A stretch of DNA of 64,000 nt, from NCBI GenBank assembly GCA_030817875.1, contig JAUSZU010000001.1, positions 5,518,001 to 5,582,000 on the forward strand, written 5' to 3'. Numbering within the stretch: position 1 is the stretch's first letter; every line of letters begins with the position of its first letter. Made by a program: the position numbers and the translations under genes. Origin of the DNA: Flavobacterium sp. W4I14. Its GTDB lineage: Bacteria; Bacteroidota; Bacteroidia; Sphingobacteriales; Sphingobacteriaceae. A model generated the notes under the pieces. It saw nothing but the letters and a program-made list of their open reading frames with translations, had not been told where the DNA came from and did no database searches. Of this stretch, positions 46,699 through 54,958 are shown in pieces.

Positions 46699-47766
46699 AT
46701 GTTACTAGAAAATATACAAAAAGAAAGCCTGGATTTATTGCGACAGTTAATCCGCATCCAGTCTTTTAGTAAAGAAGAAGATCGGACGGCGAATTTAATC
46801 GCCCAATTTTTAGAGGAAAGAGGGGTTAAGACGCAGCGTAAAATGAATAACGTTTGGGCTTACAACAAACATTTTGATCCTGCTAAGCCAACATTGCTTT
46901 TAAATTCACATCACGATACGGTTAAGCCTAATTCAGGTTACACCCGCGACCCTTATGATGCCGCAATTGAAGGTGATAAACTGTTTGGTTTGGGCAGTAA
47001 TGATGCTGGTGGCTGTTTAGTTTCATTAATTGGTACATTTCTGTACTACTACGAGCAGGAAGATTTAAAATACAATATCTGTTTGGCAGCGACTGCTGAG
47101 GAAGAAATTTCTGGTAATAATGGATTAGAATTGGTGCTTCCTGATTTGGGCGAGCTGGAGTTTGGTATTGTTGGCGAACCTACAGAAATGAATTTAGCCA
47201 TTGCCGAGCGCGGTTTACTGGTGTTAGATTGTGTGTCTCATGGAAAAGCCGGTCATGCGGCACGTGAAGAAGGGGAAAATGCGATTTACAAAGCCCTAAA
47301 AGATATTGAGTGGTTTAGAAATTATCAGTTTCCAAAAGTATCTGAGGTTTTCGGGCCATTAAAAATGACGGTTACGATTATCAACGCAGGTTCGCAACAT
47401 AATGTTGTTCCGGCAAATTGTACTTTTACGGTTGATGTTCGTGTAACCGATGCCTACACTAATGAAGAGGTTTTAGAGATTATCAGGGCAAATGTTGATT
47501 GTGACGTTACCCCACGGTCTATCCGCTTAAAACCATCGTCGATTGATAAAAACCATCCGGTTGTTCAGGCTGGTGTTGCCCTTGGAAAAACCACTTATGG
47601 TTCGCCTACTACTTCCGATCAGGCGTTATTAGATATTCCATCGGTAAAGTGTGGCCCAGGTTTTTCTGGTCGTTCACACATGGCTGATGAATTTTTATAT
47701 GTTAGAGAAGTAGCCGAGGGGGTTGAGGGATATGTAAATATGTTAAAACCGGTGATACAAGGCTGA
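46699..47766 (+). CDS. argE: M20 deacylase, N-acylcitrulline/N-acylornithine deacylase
   Basis: 355 residues of the M20 zinc amidohydrolases. LLNSHHDTVKP holds His71 and Asp73, GLGSNDAGG the bridging Asp102, and ATAEEEISG the catalytic Glu (134-136). A dimerisation domain sits between the halves (GKAGHAAREEGENAI, then HNVVPANCTFTVDVR). In the ArgF' pathway its physiological substrate is N-acylcitrulline rather than N-acylornithine. It follows proC by about 120 bp and precedes argH. Confidence 0.9.
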   Translation: MLLENIQKESLDLLRQLIRIQSFSKEEDRTANLIAQFLEERGVKTQRKMNNVWAYNKHFDPAKPTLLLNSHHDTVKPNSGYTRDPYDAAIEGDKLFGLGSNDAGGCLVSLIGTFLYYYEQEDLKYNICLAATAEEEISGNNGLELVLPDLGELEFGIVGEPTEMNLAIAERGLLVLDCVSHGKAGHAAREEGENAIYKALKDIEWFRNYQFPKVSEVFGPLKMTVTIINAGSQHNVVPANCTFTVDVRVTDAYTNEEVLEIIRANVDCDVTPRSIRLKPSSIDKNHPVVQAGVALGKTTYGSPTTSDQALLDIPSVKCGPGFSGRSHMADEFLYVREVAEGVEGYVNMLKPVIQG

Positions 47767-47891
47767 GGGCTGTTAGGTTGACGTATAAGGCTTGGATGCC
47801 CCTTAAATACTTTCATACACTTTACAACTCCTGGTGTTCGCTGTGAAAAACGGTGAGTACGCTGTGGTAAAATGACAGAATAGCTTTGTGT

Positions 47892-47927
47892 GCTTTGCGG
47901 AAAACTTAGCGCCCTTTGCGGTTAAAT
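47892..47927 (+). repeat. CTTTGCGG repeat, copy before argH
   Basis: CTTTGCGGAAAACTTAGCGC and CCTTTGCGGTTAA resemble the block at 60925-60966 and, inverted, the one at 60491-60540. Confidence 0.55.
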
Positions 47928-47985
47928 AAATTTAAAATGAAAATTGCGGAAGCAATCTTCATAACCATTGAAAAAAATATCACTA

Positions 47986-49317
47986 ATGAAAATCTGGCAA
48001 AAAAATATAGATGTAAATCAGTTCGTAGAACGTTTTACGGTTGGTAAAGACCGGGAACTGGATCTGCAAATGGCAAAGTTTGATGTATTGGGTTCTTTGG
48101 CGCATACCCAGATGTTAGAAACCATTAATTTGCTATCCACTGAAGAACTGAAAACGGTTCAGCAGGAGTTGAAAAATATTTACGCTGAAATTGAAGCTGG
48201 AAATTTCACCATTGAAGACAGTGTAGAAGATGTACACTCGCAGGTAGAGTGGTTGCTTACACAGCGTATTGGCGAAGCAGGTAAGAAAATCCATAGTGGC
48301 CGGTCTCGTAATGATCAGGTGCTGGTTGATTTGAAACTGTTCTTTAGGGCTTGCATCGAAGATATGGTTAATCAAACTTCGACCTTATTTAACCAGTTAA
48401 TTGAGCTGAGCAATACACACAAAGATAAATTGATGCCAGGCTATACACATTTGCAGATTGCCATGCCATCGTCTTTTGGCTTGTGGTTTGGTGCTTATGC
48501 CGAAAGCCTGGCAGATGATATGGAATTGATGTTGGCTGCATGGAAAATCTGTAATAAAAATCCATTAGGCTCTGCTGCTGGTTATGGTTCTTCATTCCCT
48601 TTAAACAGAACTTTAACAACCAATTTACTTGGCTTTGAAAGTCTAAACTATAATGTAGTTTACGCACAGATGGGCAGAGGTAAAACCGAAAGGATTTTAG
48701 CACAGGCGATGTCAGCCGTAGCAGCAACTTTAGCTAAAATGGCTATGGATGTTTGTTTATTTATTAATCAGAATTTCGGATTTATTAGTTTTCCGGCAGA
48801 GCTTACCACAGGTTCGAGCATTATGCCACACAAAAAAAACCCTGATGTTTTTGAACTGATCCGCTCACGCTGCAATAAAATTCAGGCTTTACCGAATGAA
48901 ATAGCCATGATGATTACCAATTTGCCATCAGGTTATCACCGCGATTTACAATTGCTAAAGGAAAACCTTTTCCCAGCAATTACCTCGTTAAACGAATGTT
49001 TGGAGATCGCTACTTTTATGTTCCAGAACATCACGATAAAGGATGATATTTTGAAAGATAAGAAATACGATTACCTGTTTAGTGTTGAGGTAGTAAACGA
49101 TCTGGCACTACAGGGTGTCCCATTTAGAGAGGCCTATAAAATTGTTGGCGAACAGATAGAAAATGGTAGTTTTGCACCATCTGGCCAAATACATCATACA
49201 CATGAAGGGAGCATCGGCAACCTTTGTAATGAACAGATCTCTGCAGCAATGCAGGGGGTACTGTCTCAGTTTGGATTCGGAAAAGTGAATAAAGCAATAG
49301 AGGATTTAGTTAAATAA
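47986..49317 (+). CDS. argH: argininosuccinate lyase
   Basis: 443 residues from the ATG at 47986 (a TTG six codons earlier is open but improbable). It belongs to the fumarase/aspartase superfamily. The signature GSSIMPHKKNPD (about 277-288) holds the catalytic Ser loop, with SGRSRNDQV (about 104-112) and TPGYTHLQ-like MPGYTHLQIAMP as the other active-site blocks. It splits argininosuccinate into arginine and fumarate, the last step of the pathway, and is the last arg gene of the cluster. Confidence 0.96.
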   Translation: MKIWQKNIDVNQFVERFTVGKDRELDLQMAKFDVLGSLAHTQMLETINLLSTEELKTVQQELKNIYAEIEAGNFTIEDSVEDVHSQVEWLLTQRIGEAGKKIHSGRSRNDQVLVDLKLFFRACIEDMVNQTSTLFNQLIELSNTHKDKLMPGYTHLQIAMPSSFGLWFGAYAESLADDMELMLAAWKICNKNPLGSAAGYGSSFPLNRTLTTNLLGFESLNYNVVYAQMGRGKTERILAQAMSAVAATLAKMAMDVCLFINQNFGFISFPAELTTGSSIMPHKKNPDVFELIRSRCNKIQALPNEIAMMITNLPSGYHRDLQLLKENLFPAITSLNECLEIATFMFQNITIKDDILKDKKYDYLFSVEVVNDLALQGVPFREAYKIVGEQIENGSFAPSGQIHHTHEGSIGNLCNEQISAAMQGVLSQFGFGKVNKAIEDLVK

Positions 49318-49387
49318 ATTTGCTGTAAAGTATGCTTGAGCCTTGATCTTTAAAAATATTGCTGACATTAACAATTAAAATATAAAT

Positions 49388-49852
49388 ATGAAAATTTATC
49401 TGGTTCCCCTGATTTTTTTGTTTATGGCAAAAATCGCTGTTGCACAAAAAGAGCCAATCACCCAGGAAGAGTCTAACCCAGTATCAAAAACTTCATTTAA
49501 TGGGAAGGAGTGTTATGTTTTGGTCGTTCAGCTTGTTGATCCAAAGGATGTTATGTCGGTAAATTTAACAGGTGTAGGCCCAGAAGACATGCTAAAGTCA
49601 AGCGGCGTTAAATCGATGGACGTAGATGTTTCTTTAAAAGAAGGTGCTGAAGTAATGAATATGACTACCTTCTTTGAATATTATAAAGTTCCGGTTTCGA
49701 ATCAGGAAATAATCAAAGTTAACAGCAAGCTTTTAAAAGTAAGAGAGAATTTCCTGGCAAGTAAAACAATGATAAGTAAGGTCACTTTTGGTACAGATCA
49801 ACGAGGACAATTGTTTACCAATATTGTAACGGTAAATAGCAAAAGGAAGTGA
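49388..49852 (+). CDS. exported hypothetical protein, 154 aa
   Basis: A signal peptide (MKIYLVPLIFLFMAKIAVAQ) is followed by about 134 residues without a motif I recognise. The mature part is acidic, with short beta-like strands (CYVLVVQLVDPKDVMSVNL, KVTFGTDQRGQLFTNIVTV) and one Cys. It lies 70 bp after argH but its function looks unrelated. Confidence 0.65.
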   Translation: MKIYLVPLIFLFMAKIAVAQKEPITQEESNPVSKTSFNGKECYVLVVQLVDPKDVMSVNLTGVGPEDMLKSSGVKSMDVDVSLKEGAEVMNMTTFFEYYKVPVSNQEIIKVNSKLLKVRENFLASKTMISKVTFGTDQRGQLFTNIVTVNSKRK

Positions 49853-49940
49853 TCTATCTGATGTTAAATGGTGTGTTTCTTTAAGATAATCAATGAATAC
49901 AGCTGAGTTTATAAAAGCTTAAGCAAATAAAAAATAGCAT

Positions 49941-51194
49941 ATGAAAGTTTCAGTATTGGCCAGTTCATTAATTGGCTCAGAAATTATAAAAATCGGTAAT
50001 GAAGTTAACGAAATGAAGCGCAAAGGTGCTTCGATCGCTAATTTAACCATAGGCGATTTTGACGCAAACATTTACCCGATCCCAACGGAACTAAAAGCCG
50101 GAATTGTAGAGGCGTACAATGCCAACCAAACCAATTACCCACCGGCTGATGGTGTTTTACCTTTAAGAGAAACGGTTTCGGAATTGTTAAAAGATAGATT
50201 TGGGTTGGAATACAACACCAACAGCATTTTAGTTTCTGGTGGTTCGCGTCCGTTAATTTATGCTACTTACCTGGCGTTGATCGATCCTGGAGATACTGTG
50301 GTTTTCCCTGCACCATCATGGAATAACAACCACTACTCACACTTAACTTCGGCCAAAACAATTGCAGTAGAAACCGATGCTGCACATAATTTTATGCCAA
50401 CGGCAGCGCAATTAAAACCGCATTTAAAAGGGGCAACCTTATTGGCTTTGTGTTCGCCATTAAACCCAACCGGAACCATGTTTGATGCAGATTCCTTAGC
50501 TGAAATCTGCGATGCTGTTTTAGAAGAAAACGCTTCACGTGGAGCTGATGAAAAACCATTGTACATGATGTACGATCAGATTTATTCGCTTTTAACCTTC
50601 GGAAAAGCGCACGTAAACCCGGTTTCTTTACGCCCGGCAATGAGACCATTTACCGTTTTTGTTGATGGTAGCTCGAAATGTTTAGCTGCAACTGGTGTAC
50701 GCGTTGGATGGGGTTTTGGTCCGGAGGATATTATCAATAGAATGAAAGCTTTGGTCGGTCATATGGGTGCCTGGGCGCCAAAAGCCGAGCAAGTGGCCAT
50801 GTCTAATTATTTTAACGATAAAGCACAGGTTGATACTTTCTTAACCAGTTTTAAAGGCCAAATTCAAGATAGCTTAAATGCACTTTACAATGGCTTTAAC
50901 GAATTAAAAGCTGAGGGTTTTAATGTTGATGCTGTTGAACCAATGGGTGCAATTTATCTAACCATTAAAATCGATTATATCGGGAAAACTACTGAAGATG
51001 GTCAGCTTTTAAAAGACAGTGCAGATGTGAATTTCTATCTGATCAAAGAAGCCGGAGCAGCTTTGGTGCCGTTCTCTGCTTTTGGAAATGAAGACAGTAT
51101 GCCTTGGTTCAGGGCATCAGTTGGTGCTTGTACCTTGCAGGATATTAAAGATATGTTGCCAAGGATTAAAACCGCTTTGAGTAAATTGAAATAG
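49941..51194 (+). CDS. class I PLP-dependent aminotransferase
   Basis: 417 residues, fold type I. SGGSRPLIYATYLALIDPGD (about 99-118) binds the cofactor phosphate, CSPLNPTGTMFD (171-182) the substrate carboxylate side, YDQIYS (211-216) holds the Asp-x-x-Tyr pair, and DGSSKCLAATGVRVGWG (242-258) gives the Schiff-base Lys246. It looks like an aspartate/aromatic aminotransferase-type enzyme. In position and sequence it could supply glutamate- or aspartate-linked steps, but the exact amino acid is not readable. A terminator follows. Confidence 0.9.
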   Translation: MKVSVLASSLIGSEIIKIGNEVNEMKRKGASIANLTIGDFDANIYPIPTELKAGIVEAYNANQTNYPPADGVLPLRETVSELLKDRFGLEYNTNSILVSGGSRPLIYATYLALIDPGDTVVFPAPSWNNNHYSHLTSAKTIAVETDAAHNFMPTAAQLKPHLKGATLLALCSPLNPTGTMFDADSLAEICDAVLEENASRGADEKPLYMMYDQIYSLLTFGKAHVNPVSLRPAMRPFTVFVDGSSKCLAATGVRVGWGFGPEDIINRMKALVGHMGAWAPKAEQVAMSNYFNDKAQVDTFLTSFKGQIQDSLNALYNGFNELKAEGFNVDAVEPMGAIYLTIKIDYIGKTTEDGQLLKDSADVNFYLIKEAGAALVPFSAFGNEDSMPWFRASVGACTLQDIKDMLPRIKTALSKLK

Positions 51195-51210
51195 AATTAT
51201 AAATATAAAG

Positions 51211-51245
51211 AAAACCTCTTCAGTTAATTTTGAAGAGGTTTTTTT
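51211..51245 (+). terminator. terminator after the aminotransferase gene
   Basis: AAAACCTCTTCA (51211-51222) and TGAAGAGGTTTT (51231-51242) form a 12-bp stem with an 8-nt loop, and the 3' arm runs into the T tract. Confidence 0.88.
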
Positions 51246-51256
51246 ATGGATTTGAT

Positions 51257-51361
51257 CGTCATTTCGAGCGGAGTGCAGCGCAGTCGAGAACCACGAAGTG
51301 TTCAGCGAAGCTAAATCTATTATAGATCTCTCCATTTCGCTGCGCTCCAGTCGAGATGACG
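51257..51361. repeat. palindromic repeat CGTCATTTCGAGCGGAGTGC, intact copy
   Basis: Left end CGTCATTTCGAGCGGAGTGC and right end GCTCCAGTCGAGATGACG are imperfect inverted copies with GCAGTCGAGA / TCTCTCCATTTCGCTGC arms. Close relatives are at 61584-61691 and, decayed, at 11218. It separates the convergent aminotransferase and rtcB genes. Confidence 0.8.
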
Positions 51362-51422
51362 ATTTTTTTATAGGATTGCATTTCTGACTCAAGACTAAGG
51401 ACTTTGGACTCCAGACTAAAAA

Positions 51423-52847
51423 CTAATCTTCCCTGCTTCCATCATCAGCCATTCTCACCATTTTTGGTTCAAATTTGGCCACTACATCAACCAGTTCAGT
51501 TTGTGCTGCCATCACTTTGTTGATGTCTTTATAGGCCATTGGCGCCTCATCTAAACCTGCTCCGATTAAGGTAACGTTATGATCTTTCAAAATCGCTTTC
51601 ATCTCCGATTTGGTAATCGATTGAATTGCTTTAGTTCTGCTCATTTGACGTCCGGCACCATGTGATGCTGAATTGATTGCGCTCATTTCGCCTTTTCCCC
51701 TAACCAAAAACCCTGGAGCTGTCATACTTCCTGGAATAATCCCCATCACACCTTTACCTGCCGGTGTAGCCCCTTTTCGGTGGACAATTACTTCTTCTCC
51801 ATCAAGCATTTCTTTCCATGCAAAATTATGGTGGTTTTCTACCTTGGCTAAAACTTTAGCGCCAATCGCCTTGGTTAATCTTTTATGGATTACCTCATGA
51901 CAGGCTGAAGCATAATCACCAGCTAAGTTCATGGCTATCCAATACTCTTGCCCTTCGGCAGAATTTAGGTCCAAATAAGCCAGGTTTGCAGCCTCTTTAG
52001 GGAGTTTACAGATATCTTTAGCCAGTTTGGTGTAATGACCAGCAATGGTTGCGCCAAAACCACGGGAACCCGAATGGGTCAACAATGCTACATAACGTCC
52101 TTTATCAATATTTAAAATCTCATCGCGTTCGGCAAAATCAATAATCCCCCATTCCACAAAGTGATTTCCACCACCCGAGGTTCCCAATTGTGCCCAAGCC
52201 TTTCCATGTAAATTTTTAAGAAAAGGAGTAGCATTAAATGCTTCGTTTTCTAAAACATCATGGTCGGCTTTTTCATTGCCTTTAAAATTTTGTCCTGCAC
52301 CAAATTTGGTGAAAGCAATTAATTCACGTTTGTACATTGCATCTTTCCCGAAATAATGTTTCTCCGGAATATCGAAAATACTTAAAGCCATTCTACAACC
52401 GATATCTACACCTACACCATAAGGAATAATTGCATTTCTGGTCGCCAAAACACCACCAATCGGCAAGCCATATCCTTGGTGGGCGTCGGGCATTAATGCA
52501 CCTGCAACCGAAACTGGTAGTTTCATGGCAATATCCATTTGATTTCTGGCACCTTCTTCTATATAATCGGCACCGAAAATTGAATAATCTCTGGCATTGT
52601 TGATCAGTTCAATGGTGCCGTCAGATTTTGGATTAGCTTCCTCGATCACTGCCGTTGCCAATACACTTAATACCTCGTCATCCAAAAAACTTTCCGGATA
52701 ATCTTTTACTTTTTTAAATAAGGCCAGTAATTCTTTTTCCTCAATATCCGCAAAATTTTCTTTCAGGATATCTAAAGCCAAGCCTACTATTTTTCCTTCG
52801 GAATAACCTATTTCGATTAGGTCTTTTCCTGTTATGTTGTTGTTCAT
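51423..52847 (-). CDS. rtcB: RtcB-type RNA ligase
   Basis: 474 residues. Metal and guanylate site residues of RtcB are all present: VGVDIGCRM (Asp148, Cys151), GGGNHFVEW (His229), LTHSGSRGFG (His258), VENHHNFAW (His339/340), and SASHGAGRQMSR with His396 as the likely guanylylated nucleophile. RtcB joins RNA 2',3'-cyclic-phosphate (or 3'-phosphate) ends to 5'-OH ends with GTP and Mn2+, repairing cleaved tRNA or rRNA. It is the second gene of an operon with a slipin, 63 bp downstream of it. Confidence 0.96.
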   Translation of the reverse strand: MNNNITGKDLIEIGYSEGKIVGLALDILKENFADIEEKELLALFKKVKDYPESFLDDEVLSVLATAVIEEANPKSDGTIELINNARDYSIFGADYIEEGARNQMDIAMKLPVSVAGALMPDAHQGYGLPIGGVLATRNAIIPYGVGVDIGCRMALSIFDIPEKHYFGKDAMYKRELIAFTKFGAGQNFKGNEKADHDVLENEAFNATPFLKNLHGKAWAQLGTSGGGNHFVEWGIIDFAERDEILNIDKGRYVALLTHSGSRGFGATIAGHYTKLAKDICKLPKEAANLAYLDLNSAEGQEYWIAMNLAGDYASACHEVIHKRLTKAIGAKVLAKVENHHNFAWKEMLDGEEVIVHRKGATPAGKGVMGIIPGSMTAPGFLVRGKGEMSAINSASHGAGRQMSRTKAIQSITKSEMKAILKDHNVTLIGAGLDEAPMAYKDINKVMAAQTELVDVVAKFEPKMVRMADDGSRED

Positions 52848-52910
52848 TTTATTTCTTGTTCAATCCCCGGCAGGTAATACTCACCTGACCGAGGGGTTTC
52901 TAAATTTAAT

Positions 52911-54008
52911 TTATTTTACGAAGATTTGTTTCAATTGATCTACAATTTGTCCACTGCCGGATAAGCTGATGTTGTTGATTTTTTCTGCGATTTTCTCCAC
53001 ATATTCCATCTCTTTCAACTTATACAACATCGCGTTGTCTTCCATCAATTTGGCGGTGTTCAACAAACTTCTGGTTGAGGCCGTTTCTTCTCTCCGGGTA
53101 ATGATATTGGCTTGTGCTCTTTTTTCGGCAACTAAAACCTGGTTCATAATTTCTTTAACGTCACCAGGTAAAACGATGTCTTTAACACCGCAGTTGGTTA
53201 ATTTTACACCCAAGTTTTCAACCTTATCCAAGGTGATGGCCATTACCATTTCGGCAATTTTTTCTTTGCTTTCCATCAATTCGTCGAAAGTCATTAAGCC
53301 AATACATTCTCTTAATGCCAATTGCATGGTGATGTACAATTGTTTTTCAAATTCTTTGTTCTCCAATAAGGCCTTGATGATGTCATCAACTTTATATTGA
53401 ATGCTGAAATTTACCCTCAATTGCGCTTTATCTTTGGTTAAGATTTCCTGTCCGATAATCTCCATATTCAATTGCCTCATATCGGTTTTCAAAACTTGAA
53501 CAGCAGTGCTGTTTTTCCAGTAAACATAGTTTCCTGCTTCCAATATGTTTTCAAATTTACCATCGATAAATAACAAAGCTTTTTCGAAAGATTCTACTTT
53601 ATAAGCCCTGATGTAATTCATTAATGGTGCTTTCTCCAACAAATTTTTATCAATGGTTTCATCAATTTTGATGTTACTGATATCTACCTTAATAAAGTCA
53701 TATGTCGACAAACCTTTCCAGATGGCATGTCTGCCAGCCGTTAAAACGTTCTTGAAATTTTTGTTTTGATAAACCAAGGCCAATTCATTATCGGCAACAC
53801 TTACCAAGTGAATCAAATTCACAAAATCTGTGTTTTCCAATAAGATATCCAATTCGGCAACTGTGTAATAGTACTCTTTTGCCATATCATACAAAGTCAT
53901 GTCTTCACCGAAACCTAACCAGTAAGTTCCAGCTGTTAAAACGTTTTTTAATTTTCCTTTTTTAAACACCAATCCAACATAATTGGTGTTAATTGTTACT
54001 CTTTTCAT
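52911..54008 (-). CDS. slipin/SPFH (band 7) family protein
   Basis: 365 residues. Unlike classic slipins there is no N-terminal transmembrane helix. The first 150 residues contain three related segments (GLVFKKGKLKNVLTAGTYWL, ALVYQNKNFKNVLTAGRHAI, ALLFIDGKFENILEAGNYVY), an internal repeat. The SPFH core follows (about 175-330: EILTKDKAQLRVNFSIQYKV, VLVAEKRAQANIITRREETA), with a coiled-coil-like end. Band-7 proteins multimerise on membranes. A slipin paired with RtcB recurs in RNA-repair gene neighbourhoods, and its role there is unknown. It is the first gene of the operon, behind the long leader with tRNA-like elements. Confidence 0.88.
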   Translation of the reverse strand: MKRVTINTNYVGLVFKKGKLKNVLTAGTYWLGFGEDMTLYDMAKEYYYTVAELDILLENTDFVNLIHLVSVADNELALVYQNKNFKNVLTAGRHAIWKGLSTYDFIKVDISNIKIDETIDKNLLEKAPLMNYIRAYKVESFEKALLFIDGKFENILEAGNYVYWKNSTAVQVLKTDMRQLNMEIIGQEILTKDKAQLRVNFSIQYKVDDIIKALLENKEFEKQLYITMQLALRECIGLMTFDELMESKEKIAEMVMAITLDKVENLGVKLTNCGVKDIVLPGDVKEIMNQVLVAEKRAQANIITRREETASTRSLLNTAKLMEDNAMLYKLKEMEYVEKIAEKINNISLSGSGQIVDQLKQIFVK

Positions 54009-54247
54009 GTTTTCTGGAGTTAAAATTTATTTCTATTGTTATTTATTCTCTTAAAAGCGTTGCGGAAGAACATTTACCTGTTTTCTGCGGAAGTAAAAGT
54101 TTATTAAGCTTTTTTAAAAATGAAATCAGGTCTTTCTATTCTGGTATGTGCTCTTTGGCGCATTTTTCTTTTCGATTAACTCATTTGATTTTTAAATCCT
54201 TTCTTAAGCACTGATCCTTACTGGGCAAAACACAAATTTGCTTTTGG

Positions 54248-54256
54248 ATTCCGAAA
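54248..54256 (-). other. extra copy of the TTTCGGAAT block in the slipin leader
   Basis: On the minus strand TTTCGGAAT recurs here, identical to the 5' strand of tRNA-like element A (54540-54548). It could also pair with the ATTCCGAAA block at 54589-54597. It lies in a small hairpin GGATT/AATCC. Confidence 0.35.
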
Positions 54257-54329
54257 AATCCTTAAGCCAAATGCAGTTGCGCAACGCTGGTTTTGGTGGG
54301 CAGTTTGAAAAGTTGCCCTTCTTTTAAGA

Positions 54330-54369
54330 TGGAACCTAAATCCATTGCATTACCATTTTGCTATTCCAA
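54330..54369 (-). ncRNA. tRNA-like element C (degenerate)
   Basis: Minus strand. TTGGAATAGC starts like elements A and B, GCA-AAATGGTAA-TGC looks like a D-arm, and ATGGA-TTTAGGT-TCCAT is a further 5-bp hairpin. It has no consensus T-loop, so I treat it as a decayed third unit of the tandem. Confidence 0.35.
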
Positions 54370-54376
54370 GTGACGG

Positions 54377-54435
54377 TTGGAAGCAGGATTCGAACCTGCA
54401 TTTTGGTTATTACTCTAACCCCTGAGCTATTCCGA
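54377..54435 (-). ncRNA. tRNA-like element B: D-arm and T-arm without anticodon arm
   Basis: Minus strand, 59 nt. The 5' strand TCGGAA (54435-54430) is followed by TAGCTCAGGGGTTAGAGT, a near-perfect tRNA D-arm (GCTC/GAGT stem at 54424-54427 and 54412-54415). Only 12 nt (54400-54411) separate it from a complete T-arm, GCAGG-TTCGAAT-CCTGC (54383-54399), and TTCCAA closes at 54382-54377 (5 of 6 pairs). There is no room for an anticodon arm, so it cannot decode. It mimics the tRNA elbow, like the tRNA-like module of bacterial Y RNAs. It lies upstream of slipin-rtcB on the same strand. Confidence 0.7.
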
Positions 54436-54439
54436 TATC

Positions 54440-54546
54440 TCGGAAGTGGGATTCGAACCCACGACACACAACGTGTTTAGACAGTCTATCATAATTCTTA
54501 TCAGTATATTCTACGCAATTGCCCGAATACTTTGGGGCTATTCCGA
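54440..54546 (-). ncRNA. tRNA-like element A with expanded central region
   Basis: Minus strand, 107 nt. Acceptor-like strands TCGGAA (54546-54541) and TTCCGA (54445-54440) pair perfectly. Next to the 5' strand is a D-arm-like GCCC-CAAAGTATTC-GGGC. Next to the 3' strand is a perfect T-arm GTGGG-TTCGAAT-CCCAC (54462-54446). Between them lie about 60 nt where a tRNA would have its anticodon and variable arms. No convincing 7-nt anticodon loop is present, so it is not a normal tRNA. It directly precedes element B. Confidence 0.68.
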
Positions 54547-54597
54547 AACCCACAACATTGGATAAGTTTTATTTAGTATTGCCATCCCTTTCGGAAT
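54540..54597 (-). promoter_or_regulatory. alternative-pairing stem upstream of the tRNA-like elements
   Basis: On the minus strand ATTCCGAAA (54597-54589) is a perfect 9-bp complement of TTTCGGAAT (54548-54540). The second block is also the 5' acceptor strand of element A, so forming this hairpin would prevent the tRNA-like fold. The same alternation continues downstream (see findings). Confidence 0.5.
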
Positions 54598-54639
54598 TTC
54601 TTTATATCAATCTGATTATGATAACCACTACCAACGTAA

Positions 54640-54665
54640 CCCTGTCCGGCGTATCCCGAACAGGG
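54640..54665 (-). other. stable hairpin in the long leader
   Basis: CCCTGTCCGG / CCGAACAGGG form 9 pairs with one mismatch around a 6-nt loop. On the minus strand it lies about 630 nt before the slipin start, upstream of the tRNA-like tandem, and could be a structural domain of the same RNA. Confidence 0.45.
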
Positions 54666-54825
54666 GCTTCATGTTAGTGAATGCTGATCCAGTTAAAACC
54701 GGAGTAGCATAAACGAGAGCGCGCATCATTTAGAACAGTAAACTGTTTCTGTCAATAAGATTGTTGTTATTAATATTTATCAAAGAACTTTATCGACTGG
54801 CGACATTACAAAGATGCTACCACCA

Positions 54826-54846
54826 CTACGCGGCTGATTTGCGTAG
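54826..54846. promoter_or_regulatory. operator-like inverted repeat, site 1
   Basis: CTACGC-GGCTGATTT-GCGTAG; the arms extend to ACTACGC/GCGTAGT. It has the same arms and the same 9-bp spacer as site 2. On the minus strand it ends 9 bp before the -7-like CATCTTTG that could drive the leader and the slipin-rtcB operon. Confidence 0.6.
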
Positions 54847-54937
54847 TAAAAATTATTTTGGTATAAAACAATTAATTGATTTATAATCAGATAGATAAAT
54901 TTAATTTTTCCTTTATGTTTTTTCGTTTGTCTTCTAA

Positions 54938-54958
54938 TTACGCAGTTGTATTGCGTAG
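54938..54958. promoter_or_regulatory. operator-like inverted repeat, site 2
   Basis: TTACGC-AGTTGTATT-GCGTAG, starting 112 bp after site 1 and of identical design. It lies 16 bp before TATATTTA (54975-54982), a one-mismatch -7 element for the WYL gene. WYL regulators bind as dimers, so these two sites are the natural candidates for its operators. Confidence 0.6.

Noticed and set aside
54377..54546. Ordinary tRNA genes on the minus strand
   Set aside because: The T-arms are perfect, but one element has no anticodon arm and the other has about 60 unstructured nucleotides there, so neither can decode.
54782..54850. Sigma-54 promoter for the slipin-rtcB operon
   Set aside because: A TGG...TTTGT pattern is present on the minus strand, but the conserved GC at -12 is missing and no sigma-54 activator is nearby.
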